Positions 43,955-53,651 of a stretch of DNA of 64,000 nucleotides are shown here, one piece after another. The DNA comes from Fundidesulfovibrio terrae. Lineage in GTDB: Bacteria; Desulfobacterota; Desulfovibrionia; Desulfovibrionales; Desulfovibrionaceae. How positions within the stretch are numbered: position 1 is the stretch's first letter; each line of letters opens with the position of its first letter. The DNA is taken from positions 558,001 to 622,000 of the forward strand of contig NZ_JAKZFS010000001.1 in the NCBI RefSeq assembly GCF_022808915.1, in the 5' to 3' direction. The position numbers were made by a program, and so were the translations under genes. The notes below the pieces were generated by a model that saw only the letters and a program-made list of their open reading frames with translations, did no database searches and had not been told where the DNA came from.

Positions 43955-45778
43955 ATGGAAAACAAGCATCACTTCACCATCTGGTACGTCATCGCAGCTC
44001 TCTGGGGCCTCATTATCATCCAGGACTTCTACGCCCGCAGCTACGGCCCCAAGACCCTGGCCTATTCGGAGTTCCTCAAGGAGCTCAAGGCCGGGCACAT
44101 CAGCGAGGTGGCCATCGGCCAGGGCTCGCTCTCGGGCAAGATGAAGGTGGTCCAGGACGGGCAGGAGACCGAGCAACGCTTCGTTGCCCTGCGCGTGGAC
44201 CCGGAAATCTCCGACGAGCTCGTCAAGTACAACGTTGATTTCCGGGGCCAGCCCGAATCCACCTTCCTGCGCGACATCATGAGCTGGGTGCTGCCCGCGG
44301 TCATCTTCTTCGGCATCTGGTTCGTGCTCATGCGCCGTTTCAACCCCGGCGACCAGCTCCTGGGGGTGGGGCGCAGCAAGGCCAAGATCGTGGCCGAGTC
44401 CGAGATGAACACCTCCTTCGCCGACGTGGCCGGGTGCGACGAGGCCAAGGAGGAGCTCAAGGAGATCATCGACTTCCTCAAGGAGCCGGAACGCTTCCAG
44501 GTCCTGGGCGGGCGCATGCCCAAGGGCGTCCTGCTGGTGGGCCCTCCCGGAACGGGCAAGACGCTTTTGGCCCGGGCCGTGGCGGGCGAGGCCGGGGTGC
44601 CGTTCTTCTCCATTTCAGGCTCGGAGTTTGTTGAGCTCTTCGTGGGCGTGGGCGCGTCGCGGGTGCGGGAACTGTTCACCCAGGCGCGCGAGAAGGCCCC
44701 CTGCATCATCTTCATCGACGAGCTGGACGCCATCGGCAAGGCGCGCGGCATAGCCGTCATGGGCGGCCACGACGAGCGCGAACAGACCCTCAACCAGCTT
44801 TTGGTGGAGATGGACGGCTTCGACCCCCGGGTGGGCGTGGTCATCATGGCCGCCACCAACCGCCCCGAAACCCTGGACCCGGCCCTCCTGCGCGCCGGGC
44901 GCTTCGACCGGCAGGTGCTGGTGGACAAGCCCGACGTGAAGGGCCGCGAGGAAATCCTGAACGTCCACGCCAAGAACGTGAAGCTCTCCCCCGAGGTGGA
45001 CCTCAAGGTGGTGGCCCAGAAGACCCCGGGCTTCTCGGGCGCGGACCTGGCCAACATCATCAACGAGGCCGCGCTCCTGGCCGCGCGCAGGCGCAAGACC
45101 GCCGTGGACATGGACGACCTCTCCGAGGCCGTGGACCGCGTCATCGCGGGCCTGGAGAAGAAGAACCGGGTGATAAACCCCAAGGAAAAGAGGATCGTGG
45201 CCTACCATGAGACCGGCCACGCCCTGGTGGCGAGCTTCACGCCGGGCTCGGACAAGGTGGGCAAGATATCCATCGTGCCCCGCGGCCTGGGGGCGCTGGG
45301 CTACACCCAGCAGCTGCCCACCGAGGACCGCTACCTCATGACCCGCCAGGAGCTCCTGGGCAAGATCGACGTGCTCCTGGGCGGACGCGTGGCCGAGGAG
45401 CAGGTCTTCGGCGAGATATCCACCGGCGCGCACAACGACCTCCAACGCGCCACCGACATCGCCCGGGCCATGGTGGCCGAATACGGCATGGGCGAGACCC
45501 TGGGGCTTTCAACCTATCCCCGGCAGGCCCGGCCTATGTTCCTCTCCCCCGAACAGGCCCCGCTCATGGGCAAGGAGTACAGCGAAACCACCGCCGCCAA
45601 GCTCGACGCCGAGGTCAAGGAGATACTGGAGAAGGCCCGGGAGCGGGCTCGGGGCATCCTGGAGGCGCGAAAGGACACGCTTGAGGCAGTGGCCCAGGAG
45701 CTTCTGAAGAAAGAGGTCCTGGATGCGGCGGAGTTCGAGAAGTTCCTGGAAGGGACAGGCGCACACGAGGAACAGTAG
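43955..45778 (+). CDS. ftsH: ATP-dependent zinc metalloprotease FtsH
   Basis: About 607 aa from the ATG at 43955, which gives the normal N-terminal TM ([20 protein letters not shown]). The second TM is near residue 110. AAA domain: [19 protein letters not shown], second region of homology [20 protein letters not shown]; protease domain: HETGHAL. Degrades membrane and regulatory proteins. The ribosome site before the ATG is weak. The stop overlaps the GTG of the DedA gene by one base. Confidence 0.97.
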   Translation: MENKHHFTIWYVIAALWGLIIIQDFYARSYGPKTLAYSEFLKELKAGHISEVAIGQGSLSGKMKVVQDGQETEQRFVALRVDPEISDELVKYNVDFRGQPESTFLRDIMSWVLPAVIFFGIWFVLMRRFNPGDQLLGVGRSKAKIVAESEMNTSFADVAGCDEAKEELKEIIDFLKEPERFQVLGGRMPKGVLLVGPPGTGKTLLARAVAGEAGVPFFSISGSEFVELFVGVGASRVRELFTQAREKAPCIIFIDELDAIGKARGIAVMGGHDEREQTLNQLLVEMDGFDPRVGVVIMAATNRPETLDPALLRAGRFDRQVLVDKPDVKGREEILNVHAKNVKLSPEVDLKVVAQKTPGFSGADLANIINEAALLAARRRKTAVDMDDLSEAVDRVIAGLEKKNRVINPKEKRIVAYHETGHALVASFTPGSDKVGKISIVPRGLGALGYTQQLPTEDRYLMTRQELLGKIDVLLGGRVAEEQVFGEISTGAHNDLQRATDIARAMVAEYGMGETLGLSTYPRQARPMFLSPEQAPLMGKEYSETTAAKLDAEVKEILEKARERARGILEARKDTLEAVAQELLKKEVLDAAEFEKFLEGTGAHEEQ

Positions 45779-46422
45779 TGACGGCGGCCGAGGTCTGGGA
45801 GCTTTCCATCCACCTGGAGAACCACCTCCTGGCCTTCAGCGCCGACTACGGGGCCTGGGTGTATGCCATCATGTTCCTGGTGCTCTTCGCGGAGACCGGG
45901 CTCATCGTCACCACGGCCCTGCCCTCGGACACGGTGCTCTTCGCCGTGGGGGCGCTGGCCGCTCGCGGCGCGGACCTGAGCCTCTGGTGGACGCTTATGC
46001 TCATGATGCTGGCCGCCTTCCTGGGCGACTCCCTGAACTTCGCCTGCGGTCGCTATCTCGGGGCGCACTTTTTCGCCTCGCGCCGCATTCCCTTCATCTC
46101 GGCCGAGTCCCTGGCCAAGGCCCACGACTACTACGAGCGCCACGGCGGGGCCACCATCGTGGCCTCGCGCTTCGTGCCGGTGCTGCGCGCCTTCGCCCCC
46201 CTGGTGGGCGGCATCGTGCGCATGGAATGGCGGGAGTTTCTGAAATACAACGCCATCGGCAAACTGCTCTGGACGCCGCTCTATCTCTTCGGGGGCTACT
46301 TTTTCGGGCAGATTCCCTGGGTGCAGAGGAACTTCGGCGTGGCCATCTTCCTGGCCCTGGGCGCGCCGCTGCTCGGAGTGGTGGCGCGCATGGTCTACCT
46401 GAGCGTGGTCAAGGGGCGCTGA
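45778..46422 (+). CDS. DedA-family membrane protein (SNARE-associated type)
   Basis: 214 aa from GTG 45778. VLFAETGLIVTTALPSDTVLF, the GDSLNFACGRYLG segment, YYERHGGATIVASRFVPVLR and FLKYNAIGKLLW are the conserved DedA regions; four to five hydrophobic segments. DedA proteins act in lipid carrier or undecaprenyl phosphate translocation. Translationally coupled to ftsH. Confidence 0.93.
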   Translation: MTAAEVWELSIHLENHLLAFSADYGAWVYAIMFLVLFAETGLIVTTALPSDTVLFAVGALAARGADLSLWWTLMLMMLAAFLGDSLNFACGRYLGAHFFASRRIPFISAESLAKAHDYYERHGGATIVASRFVPVLRAFAPLVGGIVRMEWREFLKYNAIGKLLWTPLYLFGGYFFGQIPWVQRNFGVAIFLALGAPLLGVVARMVYLSVVKGR

Positions 46423-46435
46423 AGCGGAACCGGGC

Positions 46436-47671
46436 TCAGGTCCTGGATATCGACCGGCCCGGACCGAGAGCGCCGGCCAGGCAGCACAGCCCAAGGATGG
46501 TCACGGCCAGGGGGGCGCCCAGCCAGTGGGCCATGCTGCCCGCCAGGAGCGATCCGAACGGGGCTACCCCCATGTAGAGCATGGTGTAGAGCGACATCAC
46601 CCGCCCGCGCATCCCGTCGGGCGCTTCCAGCTGGAGCATGGTGTTGCAGCTGGGCATGAGCACCATCAGGAAAAATCCCGTGGGAGCGATGAGAAGCACG
46701 GCCGCCCAGAATGCCGGAGCCTGGGCGAACAGGGCAAGCGACGCTCCGAGCCCGGCGCAGCCCCACAGCGCGATCCTGCGCAGCCCCTGGGCGTCCTTCC
46801 GGCTGGCCATGAAGAGAGCCCCGGCCAAGCTGCCCAGGCCCGAGGCCGCCGTCAGGTATCCCAGTCCCTGCGGCCCGGAATGGAACACGTCTCCGGCGAA
46901 CGCGGGCAGCAGGACGATGGCCGAACTCCCCATGAGGCTGGCCATGGAGATGAGCAGCAGTATGGACCGGATGAGCGGAGTCTTCCAGGCGTAGGCCACG
47001 CCCTCCTTGAGGTGTTCGCGCACTCCGGCCGAGCGCGGTTTTTTTGGAGGGGATTCCAGGCGCATGGCGGCGAGGCCGGCGATCACCGCCAGGAAGCTCA
47101 CCGCGTTTATCCCGAAGCACCACCCCTCGCCGATGAGCCCCACCAGCATGCCCGCCGCCGACGGCCCGAGCACCCGGGCCAGGTGGAAAATGGAGGAGTT
47201 GAGCGCAACCGCGTTGTGCAGGTCCTCCTTGCCCACCATCTCCACAACAAAGGAGTGCCGCGTGGGTATTTCCACCGCGTTGACCAATCCCAGGCAGGCC
47301 GCGAAGGCCGCCACGTGCCACACCTCGATGTGCCCGGACAGGGTGAGCAGGCTTAAGCCGGCGGCCTGGAGCATGGCCACGGTCTGGGCGGCAACGAGCA
47401 GGCGGCGCTTGGGGAAACGGTCGGCCAGCACCCCCCCGAAGAGCCCGAAGAAAAAGATCGGCAGCATGGCGGCGAATCCCACGATGCCAAGGGCCATGCT
47501 GGACCCGGTCAGGCGGTACACCAGCCATCCCTGAGCCGTGCTCTGCATCCAGGTGCCTGTCAGGGACACGAGCTGGCCGCAGAAATAGAGGCGGTAGTTC
47601 CGGTGGCGAAAGGATCGAAGCAGTGAGGAGTCTTTCACGATGGCGTGTAATGAAGTCTGTTTGTCAGACAA
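46436..47671 (-). CDS. MFS exporter (MFS_3 / EntS-like)
   Basis: 411 aa, about 12 transmembrane helices. SFRHRNYRLYFCGQLVSLTG and MQSTAQGWLVYRLTGSS begin the MFS_3 group; FGGVLADRFPKRRLLVAAQ is the loop 2-3 signature. Substrate unknown (siderophores and drugs in relatives). The start is TTG as drawn at 47671 without a good ribosome site; a GTG at 47638 would drop 11 residues. Confidence 0.88.
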   Translation of the reverse strand: MSDKQTSLHAIVKDSSLLRSFRHRNYRLYFCGQLVSLTGTWMQSTAQGWLVYRLTGSSMALGIVGFAAMLPIFFFGLFGGVLADRFPKRRLLVAAQTVAMLQAAGLSLLTLSGHIEVWHVAAFAACLGLVNAVEIPTRHSFVVEMVGKEDLHNAVALNSSIFHLARVLGPSAAGMLVGLIGEGWCFGINAVSFLAVIAGLAAMRLESPPKKPRSAGVREHLKEGVAYAWKTPLIRSILLLISMASLMGSSAIVLLPAFAGDVFHSGPQGLGYLTAASGLGSLAGALFMASRKDAQGLRRIALWGCAGLGASLALFAQAPAFWAAVLLIAPTGFFLMVLMPSCNTMLQLEAPDGMRGRVMSLYTMLYMGVAPFGSLLAGSMAHWLGAPLAVTILGLCCLAGALGPGRSISRT

Positions 47672-47933
47672 TAAGAATGTATATGTGGCTAACTAAAGTG
47701 TTGATTGTTCCAGGTGCATCGGTTGATATGCCCTGTAAACCGCACGGCGCGACACTAGGAGCATGGCCCGGGAGCGTCAAGCCTCACGGGGCGGGGGCAC
47801 GGCGTAGCGGCCGCATATCTGGGTGATGGGCGGTGGATTTTCGTATGGGCTGTTGCTTTGGCCTGCGGCCGGGTGTATATTGAGGCGGTCCAGAGCCCGG
47901 CCCGAAGCCGGGCCTTGTCCATTCGGAGGAAGC

Positions 47934-49349
47934 ATGTTTGGCAATATGGTCTGCTCCGGATCGATGGAGCGGTTGATCCAGGTGACGCAGGAGCTGTCCA
48001 TGGCCAGGACCCTTGAGCGGGTCATGGAGATCGTGCGAACCGCGGCCCGCGCCCTGGCCTGGGCCGACGGGGCCACGTTCGTCCTGCGTGATGGGGACAA
48101 GTGCTACTACGCCGACGAGGACGCCATCAGCCCCCTGTGGAAGGGCAAGCGGTTCCCCATGGAGATCTGCATCAGCGGCTGGGTCATGCGCAACCGCCAC
48201 GCCACCGTCATCGAGGACGTCTTCGCCGATCCGCGCATTCCCGCCGACGTCTACCGCAAGACTTTCGTCAAAAGCATGGCCATGGTGCCCATCCGCACGG
48301 CGGACCCCATCGGGGCCATCGGCGTGTACTGGACCGAGAAACGCCGCCCGGGGGAGGAACTCGTGAAAGTGCTCCAGGCCCTGGCGGACGCAACGTCCGT
48401 GAGCATCAGCAACGTCTATCTCTACCAGGAGCTGAGCGAGCGCATAGCGGAGTTGACCCGGCAGAAAGAGCTGGCCGAATCCGCCATCCTGGCCAAGAAC
48501 CAGTTCCTGGCCAACATGAGCCATGAGATACGCACCCCGCTCAACGGCATCCTGGGCATGCTCCAGTTGCTTCAGTTGTCCGGCTTGAGCGACGAGGGTG
48601 GCGGCTATGCGAGGCTGGCCCAGGACGGGGCGACACGCCTTCTCGCGCTGCTCAACAACGTTCTGGACATCTCGCGCCTTGACGCCGGGGGGCTCGCCCT
48701 CGAACAGGATGCTGTCGATCTGGATGAGCTCCTCAGGTCGGTGGAGGCGCATTTCGAGCATGAGGCCCAGGCCAAAGGACTTGGCCTGGCCTTCGATCAG
48801 GCTGGCGCGGGGACCCCTGCAAGGTTCATCGGCGACGCAACGCGGCTGCGCCAGATTCTCTTCAACCTCGTGGGCAACGCCGTCAAGTTCACCCCGGCCG
48901 GGGTGGTCGGGGTGTCCGTTCGCTGCACCCACGTCCGTGGCGACGGCCGGGCGCGGCTCCACTTCACCGTGTCCGACACGGGCATCGGCATGGACGACAG
49001 GCAGTCCGGCGTTGTCTTCGATAATTTCACCCAGGCGGACGGCGCCCATAACCGCCACTACGAAGGGGCCGGGCTGGGCCTTTCCATTGCCGCCAAGCTG
49101 GCCCGCATGATGAACGGCTCCATCTGCTTGGACAGCGAGCCGGGCCGGGGCACGGACTGCCACCTGCTCGTGGAGGTCCGGATTGCGCAAGAGGATGCCC
49201 AGCCCCTGGCGGAGCGGCGGACTCCGGCCTGGACCGGGGACGTGTTGCCCGAAGGGACAGGGGGGGCGGAAGACGCCCCGTCAAGGCTACTTCTCCAGCG
49301 CGTCCCCCAGCCTGACGATTCGACCCTCGAGCCTCGGCGTCAGGGGTGA
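47934..49349 (+). CDS. GAF-domain sensor histidine kinase
   Basis: About 471 aa from the ATG at 47934 (GGAGGA upstream). No membrane helix. A GAF domain (residues about 10-170: [38 protein letters not shown]) precedes a HisKA domain with the phospho-His in [17 protein letters not shown] and an HATPase domain with N-box [20 protein letters not shown] and [18 protein letters not shown]. The partner regulator is not adjacent. Its last 63 bp overlap tail-to-tail with the 5'-nucleotidase gene. Confidence 0.92.
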   Translation: MFGNMVCSGSMERLIQVTQELSMARTLERVMEIVRTAARALAWADGATFVLRDGDKCYYADEDAISPLWKGKRFPMEICISGWVMRNRHATVIEDVFADPRIPADVYRKTFVKSMAMVPIRTADPIGAIGVYWTEKRRPGEELVKVLQALADATSVSISNVYLYQELSERIAELTRQKELAESAILAKNQFLANMSHEIRTPLNGILGMLQLLQLSGLSDEGGGYARLAQDGATRLLALLNNVLDISRLDAGGLALEQDAVDLDELLRSVEAHFEHEAQAKGLGLAFDQAGAGTPARFIGDATRLRQILFNLVGNAVKFTPAGVVGVSVRCTHVRGDGRARLHFTVSDTGIGMDDRQSGVVFDNFTQADGAHNRHYEGAGLGLSIAAKLARMMNGSICLDSEPGRGTDCHLLVEVRIAQEDAQPLAERRTPAWTGDVLPEGTGGAEDAPSRLLLQRVPQPDDSTLEPRRQG

Positions 49350-50918
49350 ATGGCTGGCCACAAAGTCCGAGAATGCGTCGTTGATGGGCATGCCGAAAGC
49401 GTAGACCCGCCTGGCCTTGTCCCTCAGCATATCGAATCCGTCGCCGCCCTTGAGCAGGTAGCCGCTGGTGGCCAGCGCGTAGGTCTTCTCCGGGTCCACA
49501 GGCGCATAGCTTCCGTCTGGGCCGGCGATATCCGCGGTGATGATGCGGCTGCCCTCGGGCCTGTTCGGATCGAAGGCGTATTTCATCCCCGACACCTGCA
49601 GAAACCTGCCCGACCCGGACGCGCCGGGCTGCCCGCCCAGGCTGACGCCGTGCTCCAGCACGGCCAGCAGGTCCTTTCCGGCCAGCTCGAATGTGGCCAC
49701 GTTGTCGGTGAAGGGGTAGACGGTGAGCAGGTCCCCAAGGGTCACGTCGCCCGCCCTGAGCCCAGCCCGCACCGCTCCGCCGTTGACGAAGGCCGCCCGA
49801 ACCCCCTGCGCCTTGGCCGAGGCCCGCATCGCGTCGGCCAGGACGTCCCCCAGCGCACATTCGCCTCCCCGGCAGTCCGGCATGAACGACTCGGCGGCCT
49901 TGCCCATGGGTTGGCCGAGGAAAGGCTTGAGCTCCTCTTGCCAGGTCCTGGCCTTGGCCAGCAGGGCCGGGTCCTGCGGTTTGGAGGCGTCCAGGAGGAG
50001 CGGCGCCCCAGTCCAGGCCACGGGCATGCCCCGGTTGTCGAAATCCACCGTGATTTCACCTAGATATTTGCCCCAAGCCTCGGCCTGCACGATGAGCACG
50101 GGCCTGCCCGAGGGCGAACGCGCCACCACCGGATACGGCCCGGCAGCCTTGGGGTCGGCGTTGGAGAGCAGGGTGTGGCTGTGCCCGCCCACGATCAGGT
50201 CCACGCCATCGACCTTGGAGGCCAGTTCCGTGTCGCGTTCGATGCCCACGTGGGTCAAGGCGATCACGATGTCCGCGCCCTGGGCCGCGAGTTCCCGTAC
50301 GGACTGGCGCAGGGCGGACTCTGCGTCGCCAAAGGCGATGTCCGCGCCAGGATTGGAGAGCCTGGCCGTGTCCTCATTGGCGATGCCCACGACGCCGATC
50401 TTGCGCCCGCCCACGCTGAGCACCGTCCAGGGCTTGATCCTGGCCTTGAGGGAGGGAACGGCCGAAGCGTCCAGGTTGGCGGCCAACACCGGGACGATAA
50501 GTCCGTTCAGATATGTGTTCTCCAGAACCGTTGGGCCGTCGTCGAATTCGTGATTGCCCAGGGTCGTGGCGTTTGCGTGCAGTGCGTTCAGGCAGTCCCG
50601 CTCCGGGACGCCTTTGAGGATGGTGTAGTACAGCGTCCCCTGGAACTGGTCGCCCGCGTCCAGTAGCAGGACGTTGCCACCCTGTTTGCGGGCGGCCTCG
50701 ACGGCCGCGGCGATGCGCGGGTAGCCCCCGAAGCATTCCCCTCGGGAGGATTCCTCAGCGGTGCAGGTCTGGCCGAACCGGTTGAATTCGGAGATGCGGG
50801 CGTGAATGTCGTTCGTGTGGAGGACCTTCAGGCGATAGAGCTTGGCGTCTGCGGCGTGAAGCTGCGCCGACGCAAGAAGGATCGAGGCCAGGACCGCGAG
50901 GATGCGCGCGAACGCCAT
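49287..50918 (-). CDS. Secreted 5'-nucleotidase / UshA-type metallophosphatase
   Basis: About 543 aa from the ATG at 50918 (GGGAGACG upstream). Signal peptide (ARILAVLASILLASAQLHAA). N-terminal dimetal domain: VLHTNDIHARI, DAGDQFQGTLYY, LGNHEFDDG, VGGHSHTLL. C-terminal substrate domain: NGGAVRAGLRAGDVTLGDL and PFTDNVATF. Periplasmic nucleotide or sugar-nucleotide hydrolase. It follows the hydrogenase protease by 44 bp. Confidence 0.94.
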   Translation of the reverse strand: MAFARILAVLASILLASAQLHAADAKLYRLKVLHTNDIHARISEFNRFGQTCTAEESSRGECFGGYPRIAAAVEAARKQGGNVLLLDAGDQFQGTLYYTILKGVPERDCLNALHANATTLGNHEFDDGPTVLENTYLNGLIVPVLAANLDASAVPSLKARIKPWTVLSVGGRKIGVVGIANEDTARLSNPGADIAFGDAESALRQSVRELAAQGADIVIALTHVGIERDTELASKVDGVDLIVGGHSHTLLSNADPKAAGPYPVVARSPSGRPVLIVQAEAWGKYLGEITVDFDNRGMPVAWTGAPLLLDASKPQDPALLAKARTWQEELKPFLGQPMGKAAESFMPDCRGGECALGDVLADAMRASAKAQGVRAAFVNGGAVRAGLRAGDVTLGDLLTVYPFTDNVATFELAGKDLLAVLEHGVSLGGQPGASGSGRFLQVSGMKYAFDPNRPEGSRIITADIAGPDGSYAPVDPEKTYALATSGYLLKGGDGFDMLRDKARRVYAFGMPINDAFSDFVASHSPLTPRLEGRIVRLGDALEK

Positions 50919-50962
50919 GGTCGTCTCCCGTGGTTGATGCCTGTCGTGGCCGGATGCGGGGC

Positions 50963-51457
50963 TTACTGGGCGCGGGGTGTGAACGTCCCCCCCGCGGCCT
51001 CGATCTCCTTGAGCGCGTGCCCGGCCATGTCGTCCAGGCGCCCGGCCAGCATGGGCGACACCTCGATGCTCATGGTGTGGTAGTCGTGCGGTTCGATGCC
51101 GATGACCACGGCGTCGGGGCGGGTGCCGATCAGGCCGCAGTAGATGAGCGTATCCACCAGGTCGGACTGGTGCATGGAATCCTTGAAGGCCACGGATTTG
51201 CGCAGGTCGTCGCCGGTGCAGCGGTAGATGGTGCCCGGGTCCTGCCCGCCCAGCACCGCGTCCAGGATGATGGCCATGTCGCAGTTGAGGAGCGCGTCCA
51301 TGAGCCGCATGCCCAGCGTCCCGCCGTCCATGAGGGTCACGTTGTCCGAAAACTCGTACTCTCGCTCCAGCTTTTCCACGCAGCGCACGCCCACGCCTTC
51401 GTCGGTATAGAGGATGTTGCCCACGCCAAGAACCAGGATTCTGCGCTGTTCGTCCAT
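50963..51457 (-). CDS. hynD: [NiFe] hydrogenase maturation protease (HynD/HyaD type)
   Basis: 164 aa from the ATG at 51457 (GGGAG 5 bp upstream; a GTG two codons earlier has no spacer). ILVLGVGNILYTDEGVGVRC contains the Glu nickel ligand and DGGTLGMRLMD the second region; a conserved Asp and His follow. It cleaves the C-terminal extension of the large subunit after Ni insertion. Its substrate hynA is 2.2 kb upstream, with an unrelated + strand gene between. Confidence 0.92.
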   Translation of the reverse strand: MDEQRRILVLGVGNILYTDEGVGVRCVEKLEREYEFSDNVTLMDGGTLGMRLMDALLNCDMAIILDAVLGGQDPGTIYRCTGDDLRKSVAFKDSMHQSDLVDTLIYCGLIGTRPDAVVIGIEPHDYHTMSIEVSPMLAGRLDDMAGHALKEIEAAGGTFTPRAQ

Positions 51458-51634
51458 GTCCACTCCCGTGAAAAAGATGCCTCATAATGCCCGGCAAAGG
51501 CCCCGGGGGCAAGTGCGGCGCGGCCGTTCCCGCTGTTGACGGGCCTGCCGGTTCATGGTTCTACTACCTAGTGCGTACATGATTCATGTAATGAATATAG
51601 GGAGCTTGTCCCGGTGGACAGCAAAGGAGCCGCA

Positions 51635-53575
51635 ATGGAAGACGACCTCACGCCCCTGCCGTACGGAGTCGAGAACGGGAGGCGCGTCCTCTACGTCACG
51701 TACAAGGGCGACTGCCGCATGCTGCACGTGGACGGGCGCGACCAGGTGTTCCTCACCCGCACCCTGGCCGACACCCTCTACTGCGTGCGGCCCGGCGACA
51801 TCCTGCAGCTTCTGCCGGGCAAGTACTGGCCGCCCATCCTCTACGACGAGGACGCCGGGGGCACTCCGGCTTGCCACCCCATCAAGATGACCGAGATAAA
51901 CGGCTGGCCCGACGTGCCCATCACCATCCGGGGCCTGGGCGCGGCCACCCTGCTGGACGGCGGCCTTGGCGGCGTGCCCCACGACTCCATGCTGCCCGAG
52001 ATGAAGCATTTCGCCTTCTTCAAGCTCTCGGACTGCTCCTGGATCGAGTTCGAAAATTTCCACGTGGAGAACTGCTGGCCCACCTTCCTCTATATGGAGG
52101 ACTCCGCCTACATCACCGTGCGCAACGTGGTGGCCAAGGACAGCCGTTACCTGGTGTACGCCCGGGGCCAGTCCACCCACCACATCCTGCTGGAAAACAA
52201 CCGCTGGCGGCAGGACCCCACCAGCTCCATGTGGCGCGACCTCCTGTGGCTCGACTCCAAAAAGAAGCGTTTCTTCTACTACAACGGCGGCATCTTCGGC
52301 AGCGTGGGCATCTCGGGCAGCGTGGTGCTTCGCGGCAACACCCTCTGTGACACCTTCAACGGCATGCGCATGAAGGTGGACAAGAAACAGCCCACCGTGA
52401 CCAACTGCAACGTTGAAATCTACGACAACACCTTCCTGCGCACCCGTGACAACCCGGTGGAGCCCGAAAGCGGTGCCACCAACTGGTGGGTGCACCACAA
52501 CCGCATCCACAACGCCCATGCCTGGTTCTCCCTGGACGAGGTGGCGGGCGGGTTCTGGTACTATTTCGCCAACACCGGCTGGATCACCGACAAGCCGAGC
52601 TCCAAGCTCGACCCCAACCGGGGCGGCAAGGTCTACAAGTACGACCAGGGCGGGCCGTATCCGTCCAAGCCCACGTTCTTCTTCAACAACAGCTATTACC
52701 TGTACAACTCGCTCATCAAGGAGGGCGTCACCGCCCATCTGCTGCATGTGAACAACGCCGTGCTTTTCCGGGATTCTCTGCCGCAGCTTGCTCCGCAACA
52801 TGAGGGCGTGCCCTGCCAGATGCCCCAGGCGGTGCGGCGTCCCTTCCCGGACGGGAACTACGGTGATGACCGCTTCCTGGGGATGGGCTTCATGCCCAAA
52901 GGCTGGGACCCGAGCGTCACCTTCGACTGCGACCTGACCAATCTGCCCTGGCCGCCCAAGGTCACCCGGAACGGCCAGGAAAAGAACGGGATATCCGATC
53001 CGAAAGCCACGTTCGCCGATCCCGAGCAGGGCGACCTGCGCCTGGTGGGAGGGCCGCCCAAGGGGTGCGCCGTGACGCTCAAGGGCGGGGTGGACTGGGC
53101 CGCGCCTGAGGACTGGACCAGCGGCCCGGACACCCCCATGGGGGCGTACGGCGCGGACGCGGAGCTGATGGAAGGTCCGGCCTTCGCGTTTTACGCGCCC
53201 AAGGGTGCGGACGACTATAGGGAGATGCCCAGGCTGGTGCGGCTCACGCAGAAGGCTGACGCGCTGGTGCTGACGTTCTCCACGACGCTTGCCGGACCAG
53301 GCTCGGTCCGGGTGAAGGTCAAGGTGGGGCAGGACAAGTTCCAGGCCCAGGGGACCGTCGACGGGCGCATCATGATGGTGGCCCTGCCCGCGCCCCTGGC
53401 CGGGCGCAGGCTCAAGAAGGTCTGGCTGCCTGATACCCTGGCCGGGGCCGACGGCGAGTACGCCACGCTCTGGTCCAGTGTGTTCGCGGGGCTCAAGTTC
53501 TACCAGGCGGGCGAGGAGCCGAGAGTGAAGCCGCCAAAGCCCGTGTGCTTCTGCAACTGCGGGGAAGAGATCTAG
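51635..53575 (+). CDS. Right-handed beta-helix repeat protein, unknown
   Basis: About 646 aa from the ATG at 51635 (AAAGGAGCC upstream). The middle 350 residues show repeats typical of parallel beta-helix proteins (WIEFENFHVENCWPTFLYME, AYITVRNVVAKDSRYLVYAR, HHILLENNRW, VEIYDNTFLRTRDN). No signal peptide or membrane segment; the last ten residues are Cys-rich (VCFCNCGEEI), possibly a metal site. Pectate-lyase or polysaccharide binding folds are relatives, but catalytic residues were not identified. Lies between hydrogenase and its protease. Confidence 0.7.
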   Translation: MEDDLTPLPYGVENGRRVLYVTYKGDCRMLHVDGRDQVFLTRTLADTLYCVRPGDILQLLPGKYWPPILYDEDAGGTPACHPIKMTEINGWPDVPITIRGLGAATLLDGGLGGVPHDSMLPEMKHFAFFKLSDCSWIEFENFHVENCWPTFLYMEDSAYITVRNVVAKDSRYLVYARGQSTHHILLENNRWRQDPTSSMWRDLLWLDSKKKRFFYYNGGIFGSVGISGSVVLRGNTLCDTFNGMRMKVDKKQPTVTNCNVEIYDNTFLRTRDNPVEPESGATNWWVHHNRIHNAHAWFSLDEVAGGFWYYFANTGWITDKPSSKLDPNRGGKVYKYDQGGPYPSKPTFFFNNSYYLYNSLIKEGVTAHLLHVNNAVLFRDSLPQLAPQHEGVPCQMPQAVRRPFPDGNYGDDRFLGMGFMPKGWDPSVTFDCDLTNLPWPPKVTRNGQEKNGISDPKATFADPEQGDLRLVGGPPKGCAVTLKGGVDWAAPEDWTSGPDTPMGAYGADAELMEGPAFAFYAPKGADDYREMPRLVRLTQKADALVLTFSTTLAGPGSVRVKVKVGQDKFQAQGTVDGRIMMVALPAPLAGRRLKKVWLPDTLAGADGEYATLWSSVFAGLKFYQAGEEPRVKPPKPVCFCNCGEEI

Positions 53576-53598
53576 GCCGGGCTGCCGACAGGACGAAC

Positions 53599-53625
53599 AA
53601 AAAAAGGGGCCGCTTGCGCGGCCCC
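53599..53625 (-). terminator. Terminator of the hydrogenase operon
   Basis: Stem GGGGCCGC / GCGGCCCC with TTGC loop; on the minus strand it is followed by seven T. It can also end the beta-helix gene on + (CCCTTTCGTTTCG). Confidence 0.9.
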
Positions 53626-53651
53626 TTTCGTTTCGTCTGATCGATCGACTC

